Notes under the pieces: generated by a model
Databases searched by the model: none
The model's input: the letters and a program-made list of their open reading frames with translations, nothing else
Told to the model about the DNA's origin: nothing
Shown: piece after piece, positions 43,656 through 52,007 of the stretch
Layout of the letters: every line of letters begins with the position of its first letter
How positions within the stretch are numbered: the first letter of the stretch is position 1
Origin: Leptolinea sp964446955
GTDB taxonomy: Bacteria; Chloroflexota; Anaerolineae; Anaerolineales; Anaerolineaceae
Length of the DNA: 64,000 bases
NCBI GenBank assembly: GCA_964446955.1
Contig: CAYUQJ010000005.1
Location: forward strand, 1-64,000
Direction: 5' to 3'
Translations under genes and position numbers: made by a program

Positions 43656-44654
43656 ATGAAAAAGATACTAAACAAGCCCGTTGATTTTGTGCCAGAAATG
43701 TTAGACGGCCTACTTAAGGCTTATCCGGACCAACTTGCCTACGAAGATGATATTCATTGTATTGTCCGGGCAGATTCACCTGTCAAGAACAAAGTCGCTT
43801 TAGCTACTGGCGGCGGATCCGGTCACTTACCCGTTTTCCTGGGCTATGTTGGCAAAGGGATGCTGGATGGTTGTGCGGTGGGTGATGTTTTCCAATCCCC
43901 TTCAGCAGACCAGATGCTTTCCGTAACCAAAAGGATCAATGGTGGTAAGGGTGTCGTTTATATCTACGGTAATTATGGTGGCGATATTATGAACTTTGAT
44001 ATGGCTGCCGAGATGGCTGACATGGATGATATAAAAGTCAAGACAGTCCTTGTCAAAGATGATGTCGCATCCGCCCCTCCTGCCGAAGCAGGTAGAAGAC
44101 GTGGTGTCGCGGGAATGGTCTTTGCCTTTAAAGCCGGCGGCGCGAAAGCAGATATGGGCGGCTCGCTGGACGAGGTTGCAGCGGCTGCTGAAAAAGCTCT
44201 CGCCAATACACGTACCATGGGAGTGGCATTATCATCCTGCACCGTGCCGATGGCCGGAAAACCCACTTTCTCCATTGCGGATGACGAAATGGAAATTGGT
44301 ATGGGTATTCACGGAGAGCCGGGTATGAAACGCGAAAAACTACAAACCGCCGACCAGATTGCGGAACGTATGACCGCCGCCATATTGGATGACCTGAATC
44401 CATCTGCAGGTGATGAATTGGCGGTTATGGTCAATGGACTGGGCGCCACCCCTCCCGAAGAATTGTATGTGCTGTACCGTAAAGTAAACCAGATCCTTAC
44501 CGAAAGAAAATTGAAAGTTCATCGCGCGTATATCGGCGAGTTCGCGACATCCATGGAAATGGCTGGCGCATCGCTGACCTTCATGAAGCTTGACGCTGAA
44601 CTAAAATCTCTGATTGACTATCCAGCAAACACTCCGTTCTTTAAACAGGTTTAA
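43656..44654 (+). CDS. dhaK: DhaK-type dihydroxyacetone kinase subunit
   Basis: The 332-residue protein has the DhaK fold with GGGSGHLPVFLGYVGKGMLDGCAVGDVFQSPSADQM and the substrate-linking histidine in GMGIHGEPGMKR. DhaK binds the ketone of dihydroxyacetone, or of a related ketose such as erythrulose in some relatives, covalently through that histidine. DhaL follows after 2 nt, and no DhaM phosphotransferase subunit is present. The pair may use ATP directly or a PTS donor coded elsewhere. GAGAGG lies upstream of the ATG. Confidence 0.93.
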   Translation: MKKILNKPVDFVPEMLDGLLKAYPDQLAYEDDIHCIVRADSPVKNKVALATGGGSGHLPVFLGYVGKGMLDGCAVGDVFQSPSADQMLSVTKRINGGKGVVYIYGNYGGDIMNFDMAAEMADMDDIKVKTVLVKDDVASAPPAEAGRRRGVAGMVFAFKAGGAKADMGGSLDEVAAAAEKALANTRTMGVALSSCTVPMAGKPTFSIADDEMEIGMGIHGEPGMKREKLQTADQIAERMTAAILDDLNPSAGDELAVMVNGLGATPPEELYVLYRKVNQILTERKLKVHRAYIGEFATSMEMAGASLTFMKLDAELKSLIDYPANTPFFKQV

Positions 44655-44656
44655 TC

Positions 44657-45283
44657 ATGACAGAGACACTTAACAGTCAGGTTCTGATCAATGCCATTCA
44701 GCGCGCATCCAACGCTTTATTGGCAAATTCAGAGTTCCTCACATCACTGGACCAGGCGATGGGCGATGGAGATCTGGGTATCACCATGGGCAAAGTTGGA
44801 GAGGCATTATTGGCATACACACAGAATTCGCAACCGACTGACCTGGGAAAATACCTGATGAGCGCCGGAATGGAAGCCAATAAAGCTGCCCCATCCACAA
44901 TGGGAACTCTTCTGGCTACCGCATTAATGAGAGCCGGGAAAGAGATCGCAGGGAAAACAGAGTTCTCCGGGGCAGATGTATCGAATATGCTGCATGCCGC
45001 TTTTACCGGTATTCAAGAACGCGGCAAAGCCAATCTTGGTGACAAAACCGTACTGGACGCGATCCACCCCGCGGATGAGGCGCTGAAAAACGCGATTCAG
45101 GAAGGTCTTACACTTAAGGAAGCCGGACAAAAAGCTTTACAGGCAGCCAAAGATGGACGGGATGCCGTCACTCCATTGCAAAATAAGGTTGGCCGTGCCA
45201 GTTGGCTGGGTGAACGTACAAAAGGTTTGCCCGATCCCGGTTGCAACGCGTTTGTTGTCATTCTCGAAGCAATTGTTGGTTAG
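44657..45283 (+). CDS. dhaL: DhaL-type kinase nucleotide-binding subunit
   Basis: The 208-residue protein has the DhaL motifs: LDQAMGDGDLGITMGKV with the Mg-binding aspartates, AAPSTMGTLLATALMRAG, DKTVLDAIHPADEAL and GRASWLGERTKGLPDPGCNAF. DhaL holds the nucleotide that phosphorylates the substrate bound on DhaK. It begins 2 nt after dhaK. In DhaM-dependent systems ADP stays bound; in stand-alone systems ATP exchanges, and sequence alone does not decide which applies. Confidence 0.92.
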   Translation: MTETLNSQVLINAIQRASNALLANSEFLTSLDQAMGDGDLGITMGKVGEALLAYTQNSQPTDLGKYLMSAGMEANKAAPSTMGTLLATALMRAGKEIAGKTEFSGADVSNMLHAAFTGIQERGKANLGDKTVLDAIHPADEALKNAIQEGLTLKEAGQKALQAAKDGRDAVTPLQNKVGRASWLGERTKGLPDPGCNAFVVILEAIVG

Positions 45284-45307
45284 ATTTAGATAGAGAAGGA
45301 GATTTTT

Positions 45308-45988
45308 ATGAGTACACTCAGTGATCTTCAGGCAAAAAACCCCCATATAAAAATCTACTCAGTAACGGACCCCGAGTTCAAGGCTTACGGGCGGCTTTTA
45401 CCGGAAGCCAAATGGGATGCCGCTCAAGCCCATGCTCGAAAGGTGTGGAAAGTAGAGGATAGTATCGGTGCAGATGTTTCTGTTCCAGAATTCGAAGCGG
45501 ACAAAGACCTTGACGCAACCGTCAGCCGGCGGATTTATGGCCAAATGCCGGTTGAGGTAGGCTGGGTTTATGGACGTAATAGCATGCTGAACGCTTTGGA
45601 GTATCACCAGGGCAGTGAAGTTCACATGCCTTTGGAAGATGTCGTTTTCCTGGTGTACAAGTTCGTGGATATTGATTGGACACCAGACCCAATGATTGAC
45701 ACGACCAAACTAAAGGCCTTCTTCTGCCCGAAAGGTACCGTGGCGGAATTGGCCAGCTGGGCGTTACATTATGTCCCTGTTCACGTCCACGAACATCTTG
45801 GTTTTTGTGACTTATTCACCCTGCCAAAAGGTACGGGAACACCGTTGCCTTTACCCAAATCGGATACACCGGACGGCAAATTGCTTGTCGCGAAAAACCA
45901 GTGGGTTATTGCCCATCCCGATTTCAAAGACAGTGGATGTGTGTCTGGCATGACAGGGCCAAATGTAAAGATAAATCCTCTGGATTAA
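45308..45988 (+). CDS. DUF4867-like protein
   Basis: The 226-residue protein begins with an NPHIKIYSVTDPEFKAYGRLL segment, and I recognise it, with moderate certainty, as the DUF4867 family found near sugar-catabolic genes. It has a cupin-like feel: GRNSMLNALEYHQGSEVHMPLEDVVFLV, then VAELASWALHYVPVHVHEHLGF with several histidines that could bind a metal. A GAAGGAG site precedes the ATG. Its place after dhaKL suggests an isomerase, epimerase or lyase step on the same substrate, which is inference. Confidence 0.65.
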   Translation: MSTLSDLQAKNPHIKIYSVTDPEFKAYGRLLPEAKWDAAQAHARKVWKVEDSIGADVSVPEFEADKDLDATVSRRIYGQMPVEVGWVYGRNSMLNALEYHQGSEVHMPLEDVVFLVYKFVDIDWTPDPMIDTTKLKAFFCPKGTVAELASWALHYVPVHVHEHLGFCDLFTLPKGTGTPLPLPKSDTPDGKLLVAKNQWVIAHPDFKDSGCVSGMTGPNVKINPLD

Positions 45989-46007
45989 AAAAAAGCACTG
46001 CCTTATT

Positions 46008-46036
46008 AAAGACCTTCCCAGAGCGGGAAGGTCTTT
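46008..46036 (+). terminator. Terminator of the dhaK-dhaL-DUF4867 operon
   Basis: AAAGACCTTCCC and GGGAAGGTCTTT form a perfect 12-bp stem with a 5-nt loop, 19 bp after the stop. A-rich and T-rich flanks allow it to work in both directions, also for the small minus-strand gene at 46110. Confidence 0.8.
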
Positions 46037-46109
46037 AAATTCCGTTTGGATTCCCCAGATTCTGGAAGGTGTTTCATCCCGGTTTCAAAGCAAGAATATG
46101 ACGTCCTTC

Positions 46110-46286
46110 TCACAAAATCAGGATCAACAATCCTATCGGCACCAGGATTATCAGCAATATGGTAAGCAGCAATCCACCAACACAACCTAGTATGCCGACT
46201 ACCAGGCTTATCACAGCGCCAATAATCCCGAATACCAGACCAATCAATCCCCCGATCAAATCAAATACAAACCGTATCAGTCCCAT
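46110..46286 (-). CDS. Small hydrophobic glycine-rich membrane protein (58 aa)
   Basis: A 58-codon minus-strand frame encodes MGLIRFVFDLIGGLIGLV, followed by an almost uninterrupted run of I, L, V and G (two likely membrane helices with GxxxG-like spacing) ending in LLILIL. AGGAG lies 7 bp before the ATG. Amphipathic start and strong hydrophobicity on this strand, against a proline/threonine-rich translation on the other, support it as the real gene. The function is unknown. Confidence 0.6.
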   Translation of the reverse strand: MGLIRFVFDLIGGLIGLVFGIIGAVISLVVGILGCVGGLLLTILLIILVPIGLLILIL

Positions 46287-46443
46287 TTTTCGCTCCTTGA
46301 ATTCTTTTCATCTTTACATACGGCGTACCGCCTATTTGGTTTCATGGTTTTCAGATCAGGTCAATACATTTTCGGGTTGCGGAGATATCGGTACTATAAT
46401 TGATTAATTTAATAGCCATTGAGCATCAGAGGAGACCTGAACA

Positions 46444-48303
46444 ATGGAGTTTCGTAAATACAATCCTCCACCAGAAGCAATTGAAGTATTAAATGCCGCA
46501 CCCGGAGTCATAGCGGCCAGTACAATTCCCCAACTGATCGACCTTTCCTGCGGCGGCCCTGGAAGCAGCTACTTTGAAGTGGCGTATGAAGTTGCGGGCA
46601 AAGGTTGGGTAACGGAAGCGACTGTAAATCGTGTCCGCAACGGTGTCGCAGCGAATTACCTTGAACCATATATGCGTCGGCGGGATCCGGAATGTCTTGT
46701 TATTGGCGACCAAAACCCTACCGATAAACCTACTTTCATCTCGCGGTATGGAACAGATTTTAATGATCTTCGCAACGAGACATTCAAATGGTTGAAAAAT
46801 CAGCAATTATTGATCTTCGGTTTTGTTGCCGGCCAGAAAGGAATGGGGACTGACGCGCTTGTCGTCGCGCCTGCCAATGCCGGTTTCTTTGCGTTGAGTC
46901 TGGCCATGCTTCAGGGGATCATTCCCTATGATGAATTGCCGGAAGATTTTTCCCCACACATGATCATCTATGTGGCACCGCCTTTTCGGCATACACACTT
47001 CTCCGGAGATCAGGTTGTAGTCCATAACCGGCTTGAGGGTATGCATGAATTGTATTCGTACAACCTCTACCCCGGGCCCAGCGCGAAGAAAGGTGTATAC
47101 GGTGTCTTGATCAGCCTCGGTGAAAAAGAAGGCTGGGTTACCACTCATTGTTCCACCGCGCAATTGATCACCCCATACGACAATGTAGTCACCATAATGC
47201 ACGAAGGGGCCAGCGGATGCGGCAAAAGTGAAATGCTGGAACAGATCCATCGCGAAATGGACGGACGGATCCAGCTTGGAGAAAACATTCTGACAAAAGA
47301 AGTCCGGCATATTGAAATGCCCCGGGCCTGTCAGATCAAGCCGGTAACGGATGATATGGCTCTTTGCCATCCATCCATCCAGTCGGACAACAAAAAACTC
47401 TCTGTTGTTGACGCGGAAAAAGCCTGGTTTATGCGCGTGAATCACATCGAGCACTACGGCACAGATGTACAGACAGAAAGGCTCACCGCCGAACCAACTG
47501 AACCGCTTATGTTCCTGAATATTGACGCGGTCCCAAACAGCCGGGCCTTAATTTGGGAACATGTAATGGACGCGCCGGGAAAACGCTGTTCCAACCCAAG
47601 GGTGATCATCCCGCGTCGCATCATACCCGGCATAGTTGACGAACCTGTAAGCATAGACATACGCAGCATGGGTCTGCGTACACCGCCCTGTACCGCGGAG
47701 AATCCCACGTATGGCATTATCGGGATGTTCCACATCCTGCCCGCCTCACTTGCCTGGTTATGGCGGTTGGTGGCGCCGCGCGGACATGCGAATCCCAGCA
47801 TTGTAGAGACGGAAGGTATGAGCTCGGAAGGTGTCGGGTCATACTGGCCTTTTGCAACCGGTCGTCGCGTTGACCAGGCCAACCTACTGTTTCAACAATT
47901 CAAAGAGAATACCCGCACATCCTATGTGTTGATACCCAACCAGTATATTGGCGCCTGGAAGGTGGGCTTTAAACCACAGTGGATTGCCCGCGAATATCTG
48001 GCGCGGCGCGGTAATGCGAAATTCCGTCCCGAACAGATCCGCAAAGCGCGCTGCCCCCTGCTTGGCTACACCATGCACCAGCTTCTGGTTGAAGGAAGCA
48101 TGATCGCCCGTTGGTTCCTGCAGGTGGAAACCCAGCCCGAGGTCGGAGAAGAAGCCTATGATATTGGAGCCAGGCAGCTCACCGATTTCTTCAAGCTATG
48201 CCTGCAAGACTTTCTGCACCCGGATCTGGATCCTTTGGGAAGAAAGATCATCGATTGTTGCCTTCAGGATGGCACAGTTGAAGATTACCAATCTTTTATT
48301 TAG
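46444..48303 (+). CDS. DUF4914-like protein with PEPCK-type P-loop
   Basis: The 619-residue protein matches my recollection of DUF4914, a family with a kinase-like core related to PEP carboxykinase. The clear feature is a P-loop HEGASGCGKSEMLEQI near residue 265, followed by KSEML and LGENILTKE. Other regions include GQKGMGTDALVVAP and IYVAPPFRHTHFSGDQ. A TATAAT box at 46395-46400 may belong to its promoter. Neither substrate nor reaction is known. It stands alone, ended by a strong bidirectional hairpin. Confidence 0.7.
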   Translation: MEFRKYNPPPEAIEVLNAAPGVIAASTIPQLIDLSCGGPGSSYFEVAYEVAGKGWVTEATVNRVRNGVAANYLEPYMRRRDPECLVIGDQNPTDKPTFISRYGTDFNDLRNETFKWLKNQQLLIFGFVAGQKGMGTDALVVAPANAGFFALSLAMLQGIIPYDELPEDFSPHMIIYVAPPFRHTHFSGDQVVVHNRLEGMHELYSYNLYPGPSAKKGVYGVLISLGEKEGWVTTHCSTAQLITPYDNVVTIMHEGASGCGKSEMLEQIHREMDGRIQLGENILTKEVRHIEMPRACQIKPVTDDMALCHPSIQSDNKKLSVVDAEKAWFMRVNHIEHYGTDVQTERLTAEPTEPLMFLNIDAVPNSRALIWEHVMDAPGKRCSNPRVIIPRRIIPGIVDEPVSIDIRSMGLRTPPCTAENPTYGIIGMFHILPASLAWLWRLVAPRGHANPSIVETEGMSSEGVGSYWPFATGRRVDQANLLFQQFKENTRTSYVLIPNQYIGAWKVGFKPQWIAREYLARRGNAKFRPEQIRKARCPLLGYTMHQLLVEGSMIARWFLQVETQPEVGEEAYDIGARQLTDFFKLCLQDFLHPDLDPLGRKIIDCCLQDGTVEDYQSFI

Positions 48304-48327
48304 AAATTTTTTGACAGATAACTTGAA

Positions 48328-48363
48328 ATAGAGTGAATGACGTTTTTATGTCATTCACTCTAT
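48328..48363. terminator. Bidirectional terminator between DUF4914-like gene and MerR regulator 1
   Basis: ATAGAGTGAATGAC and GTCATTCACTCTAT form a perfect 14-bp stem with an 8-nt loop. The stop codon of the minus-strand MerR gene (48355-48357) lies within the stem. T-runs occur on both sides. Confidence 0.8.
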
Positions 48364-49320
48364 CGTTTTATTCCTGGATTGACCACCAAGTAAATTTTCC
48401 AAAAGTTTTACAGTTTCTACTGGAGAGTCATGGATAACATGAGCTCTGGTGGTTGGCGGAATTTCCAGACTGGCAAATCCCTGACCGCCAAAAATAATGA
48501 TCGGTCTGGTTTCTGGGTATTGATCAAATAATTGATCCAGTTGCAAAAGTGCACGGGCACTTTCCTGTGTGGTCGCAGAAAAAAGCAGCATGTTGGGTTG
48601 TAATGGTGACAATGATTCTGGAAGCTGGTTCAACGGGAGGTTTGGCCCTATATATTTTATATCCCATCCGCGCCAGCGCATCATCACCACCAGTATCAAC
48701 AGACCAATCTGATGTTCTTCTCCTGGAGCCCCGGCCGCGATAATCGTTTGGAAATGAGTTGGGGGCATCGTGGTCGTCAACATGGACATCAAATGCCGAA
48801 GGAAAAATTGTGACGCGTAATGCTCACTGGCAATAGACAGATTCCCCTCCTGCCATTTTTCTCCAATCTCTACCAACGTCGGCTGCACCACCCTTGTCAA
48901 TACCTGGTCAACAGAGTAGATCGCAAATGCCCGTCGCAATACTTCATTGGCAGTCGCGTCATCAAAGCCGGTAACGGCATCAAATAATTGCCGGTTCATA
49001 GTATCGATCGAAACAGACACTTCAGAAAGTGGCACCCGATTTTCATCCGTCGGGTCCATTCCTTTTTCCTGTAAATCCTTTAGATACTCGACAGCGCGAC
49101 TGATACTCATCCCTGAATCAACCTGTGTCTTGATCCAGCGAAGAGTCTTCAAATCTCTTTCTGAATACATCCGATAACCCTGCCCGCCTCTGGTCGGGTT
49201 TAAAAGGCCATAACGCCGTTCCCAGGCCCGTAATGTCACCGGTAATAATCCCACCAGGTTGGAAATGGCCTTTATGTTATAGACCGGTAGATCGATCTGT
49301 TCAGTCAATGTAACACTCAT
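48355..49320 (-). CDS. MerR-family regulator with B12-binding domain (CarH/LitR-like), copy 1
   Basis: The 321-residue protein starts MSVTLTEQIDLPVYNIKAIS. It has a MerR DNA-binding domain (ISNLVGLLPVTLRAWERRYGLLNPTRGGQGYRMYSERDL), a helical domain with W-x9-EH (WQEGNLSIASEH), and a Rossmann-like cobalamin domain with ExHxxG (EEHQIG). These are the signatures of AdoCbl-dependent photoreceptor repressors. The residue after the Trp is Gln, not the His that ligates cobalt in the light in Thermus CarH as I recall. The ATG at 49320 removes a long unrelated N-terminal frame. It diverges from the CBS-like/GTPase pair. Confidence 0.88.
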   Translation of the reverse strand: MSVTLTEQIDLPVYNIKAISNLVGLLPVTLRAWERRYGLLNPTRGGQGYRMYSERDLKTLRWIKTQVDSGMSISRAVEYLKDLQEKGMDPTDENRVPLSEVSVSIDTMNRQLFDAVTGFDDATANEVLRRAFAIYSVDQVLTRVVQPTLVEIGEKWQEGNLSIASEHYASQFFLRHLMSMLTTTMPPTHFQTIIAAGAPGEEHQIGLLILVVMMRWRGWDIKYIGPNLPLNQLPESLSPLQPNMLLFSATTQESARALLQLDQLFDQYPETRPIIIFGGQGFASLEIPPTTRAHVIHDSPVETVKLLENLLGGQSRNKTIE

Positions 49321-49489
49321 AATGGTTATACCTCTAATCAATCGTATCAGGATTATCAGGTCTTTGTCCATACAATGTATACAGAATACAGGTTCGGCAG
49401 ATTTTTTCAATGCCCATGACATTTACATATCAAATTATGAATTCCATTAACAAGCTTTTTACAACTTCTTAAACAGCTATTCTCACAAT
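49321..49489. promoter_or_regulatory. Divergent control region with ATACA-A-TGTAT palindrome
   Basis: The gap between MerR copy 1 and the CBS-like gene holds a perfect 11-bp palindrome at 49370-49380, extended by TATACA, and a GGTTATACC sequence at 49324-49332 near the regulator start. MerR-family proteins bind palindromes between -35 and -10. The same TATACA appears upstream of copy 2 near 52160. Confidence 0.4.
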
Positions 49490-50359
49490 ATGGATACCCA
49501 GATGGTATTTTTATGTAGGCATTCTTATTTAGATACGTTATCGATGGAATACTTACCTTCAACCACCCTTTCATTGGATTCAACTTTGTGTGAATTGCCA
49601 TCCATTGATTCCAGCACCAGCGCAGAGACTTCCGGAGAGGAGGTTATGAAAATTTTTAAAGCAAACCCCGCCAACCCAGGCGTGATAGTAATGAAAGGGG
49701 AAACGATTGCCGGTTTGATCTCAAGGGAAGCCTTTTTTGAGACAACCGGTAAGAGATTTGGCGTTGAGATATATCTGGGTAGATCCATTGCAACCATGCT
49801 TGAGCTCTTTTCATCAGAGCCACTTATTCTGCCGGAAAGTGAAAAGATCAGTCATGCCATTCATGAAGCCCTGCGTAGAGATACGCGCTCGGTGTATGAC
49901 CCGATCATCGTCAAAAAAACAGAGGGGGGATATCGTGTGATCGATATTCTCTCGGTTTTTCTAGCAGAGAACCAGATCCTTCTGACATTACACAACCAGC
50001 ATACCTTCACTGTATCCTCAGGTATCAAGTTGACAGATAAGGAAGCTATTTTTCGTTTCATTGAATTTACCGGGATTAAAGAATTAAAAGACCCGACAGT
50101 GTTAATCAAACGGAATTCGATTATCTGTGATAAGTGCGGCAAAAAGATTGAATATAGCATTCCCGATATTGTCAGGTCGCATCCGCAATTAACGAGGGGG
50201 ATTGAAGTCATCTCAAAGATGGGGAACAGATCATACATTTTTTATGTTAAACACACTTGTGGGAACGAGATCCGCGAAATCCCCGTGCACCATGATTGTG
50301 ATCTGAATCTCCGTGCATTAAGACCCTCAAGATTGGTGGAGACCTATGTTGAATTATGA
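49490..50359 (+). CDS. CBS-like protein with C-terminal Cys/His zinc site, GTPase partner
   Basis: I do not recognise a named family. The 289-residue protein has two CBS-like repeats (about 25-160: GVIVMKGETIAGLISREAFFE and PIIVKKTEGGYRVIDILSVFLAE). A C-terminal part has CDKCGKKIEYS and later HTCGNEIREIPVHHDCDLN, which could form a zinc site. It overlaps the GTPase gene by 14 bp, so the two are translated together. CBS-like domains often sense nucleotides, so it may act as regulator or scaffold for the GTPase (inference). No ribosome site is visible, and an ATG at 49544 is a second possible start. Confidence 0.6.
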   Translation: MDTQMVFLCRHSYLDTLSMEYLPSTTLSLDSTLCELPSIDSSTSAETSGEEVMKIFKANPANPGVIVMKGETIAGLISREAFFETTGKRFGVEIYLGRSIATMLELFSSEPLILPESEKISHAIHEALRRDTRSVYDPIIVKKTEGGYRVIDILSVFLAENQILLTLHNQHTFTVSSGIKLTDKEAIFRFIEFTGIKELKDPTVLIKRNSIICDKCGKKIEYSIPDIVRSHPQLTRGIEVISKMGNRSYIFYVKHTCGNEIREIPVHHDCDLNLRALRPSRLVETYVEL

Positions 50360-51011
50360 AACAGAAACTGTAGAATTTGAAAAAATAACCGGCTTTGTAC
50401 TCCCGGTTGGCAACGGTGCGGTTGGAAAGACTTCGATCTCCAACGCGCTTGACCTTACCCAACAACAAAAAAACGTTACCGAAAAATCGATGAACCTTGA
50501 ATTCGGCTATGTCATTGATAGGCTTGTTGTTCGCCAGAGACCATTTCAGGTATTACAGCAATACCTTGTGCCTCCTGGTCAAAAGGCGATGGAGGGCAAC
50601 AACGAAGGACGTAGTTATGAAGAAATCATTAAAACATACCGCTTCATGTTCAAGAGGATCGATGTCGTGTTACTTTCATTCCGTATCGTTGAGATGGAGA
50701 GTTTTAACGATCTCGAATTTTGGGTGAATCAAGCTCTCGAATTAAGCAATCCACTCACACAATTCATACTGGTGGGAACGCATCTTGATATGGATGACAT
50801 GCGTGAAGTTACACCAAATATGATCCAGAATGGGAGTGATTTTGTTCGGAGCCGCATTGTGGAAAAATTCCCCGGGTGGGAAGGAAAAGTACCGGCCATT
50901 GAGATCTCCACAACCCGACGCCAGAACCTGGAACTCCTGAAAAACGCTGTATCTGTGGGAATCCTGCGTGCCAGGTGTGTTTTTAATCAATCACAACCTG
51001 TTGCCGCTTGA
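50346..51011 (+). CDS. MglA-like small Ras-superfamily GTPase
   Basis: The 221-residue protein has a P-loop GNGAVGKTS (22-30), a switch-like region, a G3 position reading LVPPGQK (about 74-80), a G4 reading VGTHLDM (143-149, TxxD in place of NKxD) and a G5-like EIST (186-189). PGQ in place of DxxG is known from MglA and related bacterial small GTPases. GGAG lies before the ATG. Its 3' end is 15 bp from the convergent MerR copy 2. It could switch a polarity or signalling output, which is inference. Confidence 0.75.
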   Translation: MLNYETETVEFEKITGFVLPVGNGAVGKTSISNALDLTQQQKNVTEKSMNLEFGYVIDRLVVRQRPFQVLQQYLVPPGQKAMEGNNEGRSYEEIIKTYRFMFKRIDVVLLSFRIVEMESFNDLEFWVNQALELSNPLTQFILVGTHLDMDDMREVTPNMIQNGSDFVRSRIVEKFPGWEGKVPAIEISTTRRQNLELLKNAVSVGILRARCVFNQSQPVAA

Positions 51012-51026
51012 AAGAACATCCGCGAC

Positions 51027-52007
51027 TTACGCTCTTTTTCCGCGTCCACCCTTGGGCAGCAACCTGTTTACCGTCTCAAGAGCGGAGTCCAGGGAATACC
51101 CAAGGAAAGTGCCTTTCGTTTTTTTCACCAGATCAGGATTTTGGTTAAAGGCGCTGCCTCCATATCCCAGAAGCGGAGCCGGTCGTAGTTTTGCCAATTT
51201 TTCCTGTAGACTGTCGATAAGCTCAGCCGATTCAACGGAGGTCGCAGCCATCACGACCATGGCGGGTTTTTCATACTTGGCATAATCCACCAGGTCTTCC
51301 AGGGGCAGGTCCGGGCCCAGGTATTCCACCCGGTAACCGTCACTGCGCATCATTACCGCCATCATCAGGCTGCCTATCTCGTGCAACTCTGTGGGCGCGC
51401 AACCAACAAGAATAAAGGGCGCATTGCTGCGTGATGGAAATGCCTGGAATATGGTCAAAAGATTTCCACGAATATACGCGCTGGCAAAATGTTCTGTTGC
51501 CACCGGTATAACGCCGGTTGCCCATGCTTCACCGATTTCGACCAATGCCGGGATTAACGCGCCGAGAATGTAGGTTTGCAGGTCATACATTTTATAGGCT
51601 TCATGCAGGATTTTGCTGGCTTCATCCTCATCATGCTGGATAAGAGCCAGATATAGATCATGCGCGACTTTTTCAGGCGCCACGGGTGGAATAGCCGGCT
51701 TGGGTTCCGAGAACGGCACCTCCGGCGCGGATTCCATTAACCCACCACCCTGCTGGAACTGCCGCAGCTCTGTAACGGCGCTGCTGATCGATATGCCAGA
51801 ATCAACACGATTCTTTATCCAGCGTAGAGTGGCAATATCACGGTCGGAATATAGACGGTAATGGTTATCACCACGATGGGGATTCAATACCTCATGGCGG
51901 CGTTCCCAGGCTCTAAGAGTCACCGGCAGAATTCCGGTCTGATCACATACGGTTTTGATCGTATATTTTGGGTCGTCAGAAATGGATTCGATGGATGTAA
52001 GCGTCAT
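51027..52007 (-). CDS. MerR-family regulator with B12-binding domain (CarH/LitR-like), copy 2
   Basis: The 326-residue protein starts MTLTSIESISDDPKYTIKTV. It has a MerR domain (GILPVTLRAWERRHEVLNPHRGDNHYRLYSDRDI), W-x9-EH (WATGVIPVATEH) and ExHxxG (ELHEIG) of the cobalamin domain. It is clearly a paralogue of copy 1, with a different linker (PFSEPKPAIPPVAPEK). The residue after the Trp is Ala. The ATG at 52007 is preferred because the longer frame lacks homology. It converges with the GTPase and diverges from arsC. Confidence 0.87.
   Translation of the reverse strand: MTLTSIESISDDPKYTIKTVCDQTGILPVTLRAWERRHEVLNPHRGDNHYRLYSDRDIATLRWIKNRVDSGISISSAVTELRQFQQGGGLMESAPEVPFSEPKPAIPPVAPEKVAHDLYLALIQHDEDEASKILHEAYKMYDLQTYILGALIPALVEIGEAWATGVIPVATEHFASAYIRGNLLTIFQAFPSRSNAPFILVGCAPTELHEIGSLMMAVMMRSDGYRVEYLGPDLPLEDLVDYAKYEKPAMVVMAATSVESAELIDSLQEKLAKLRPAPLLGYGGSAFNQNPDLVKKTKGTFLGYSLDSALETVNRLLPKGGRGKRA

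Noticed and set aside
46159..46407. 82-codon plus-strand frame rich in Pro, Thr and Asn
   Set aside because: It is antisense to the 58-residue membrane protein, which has a ribosome site and helix-like composition.
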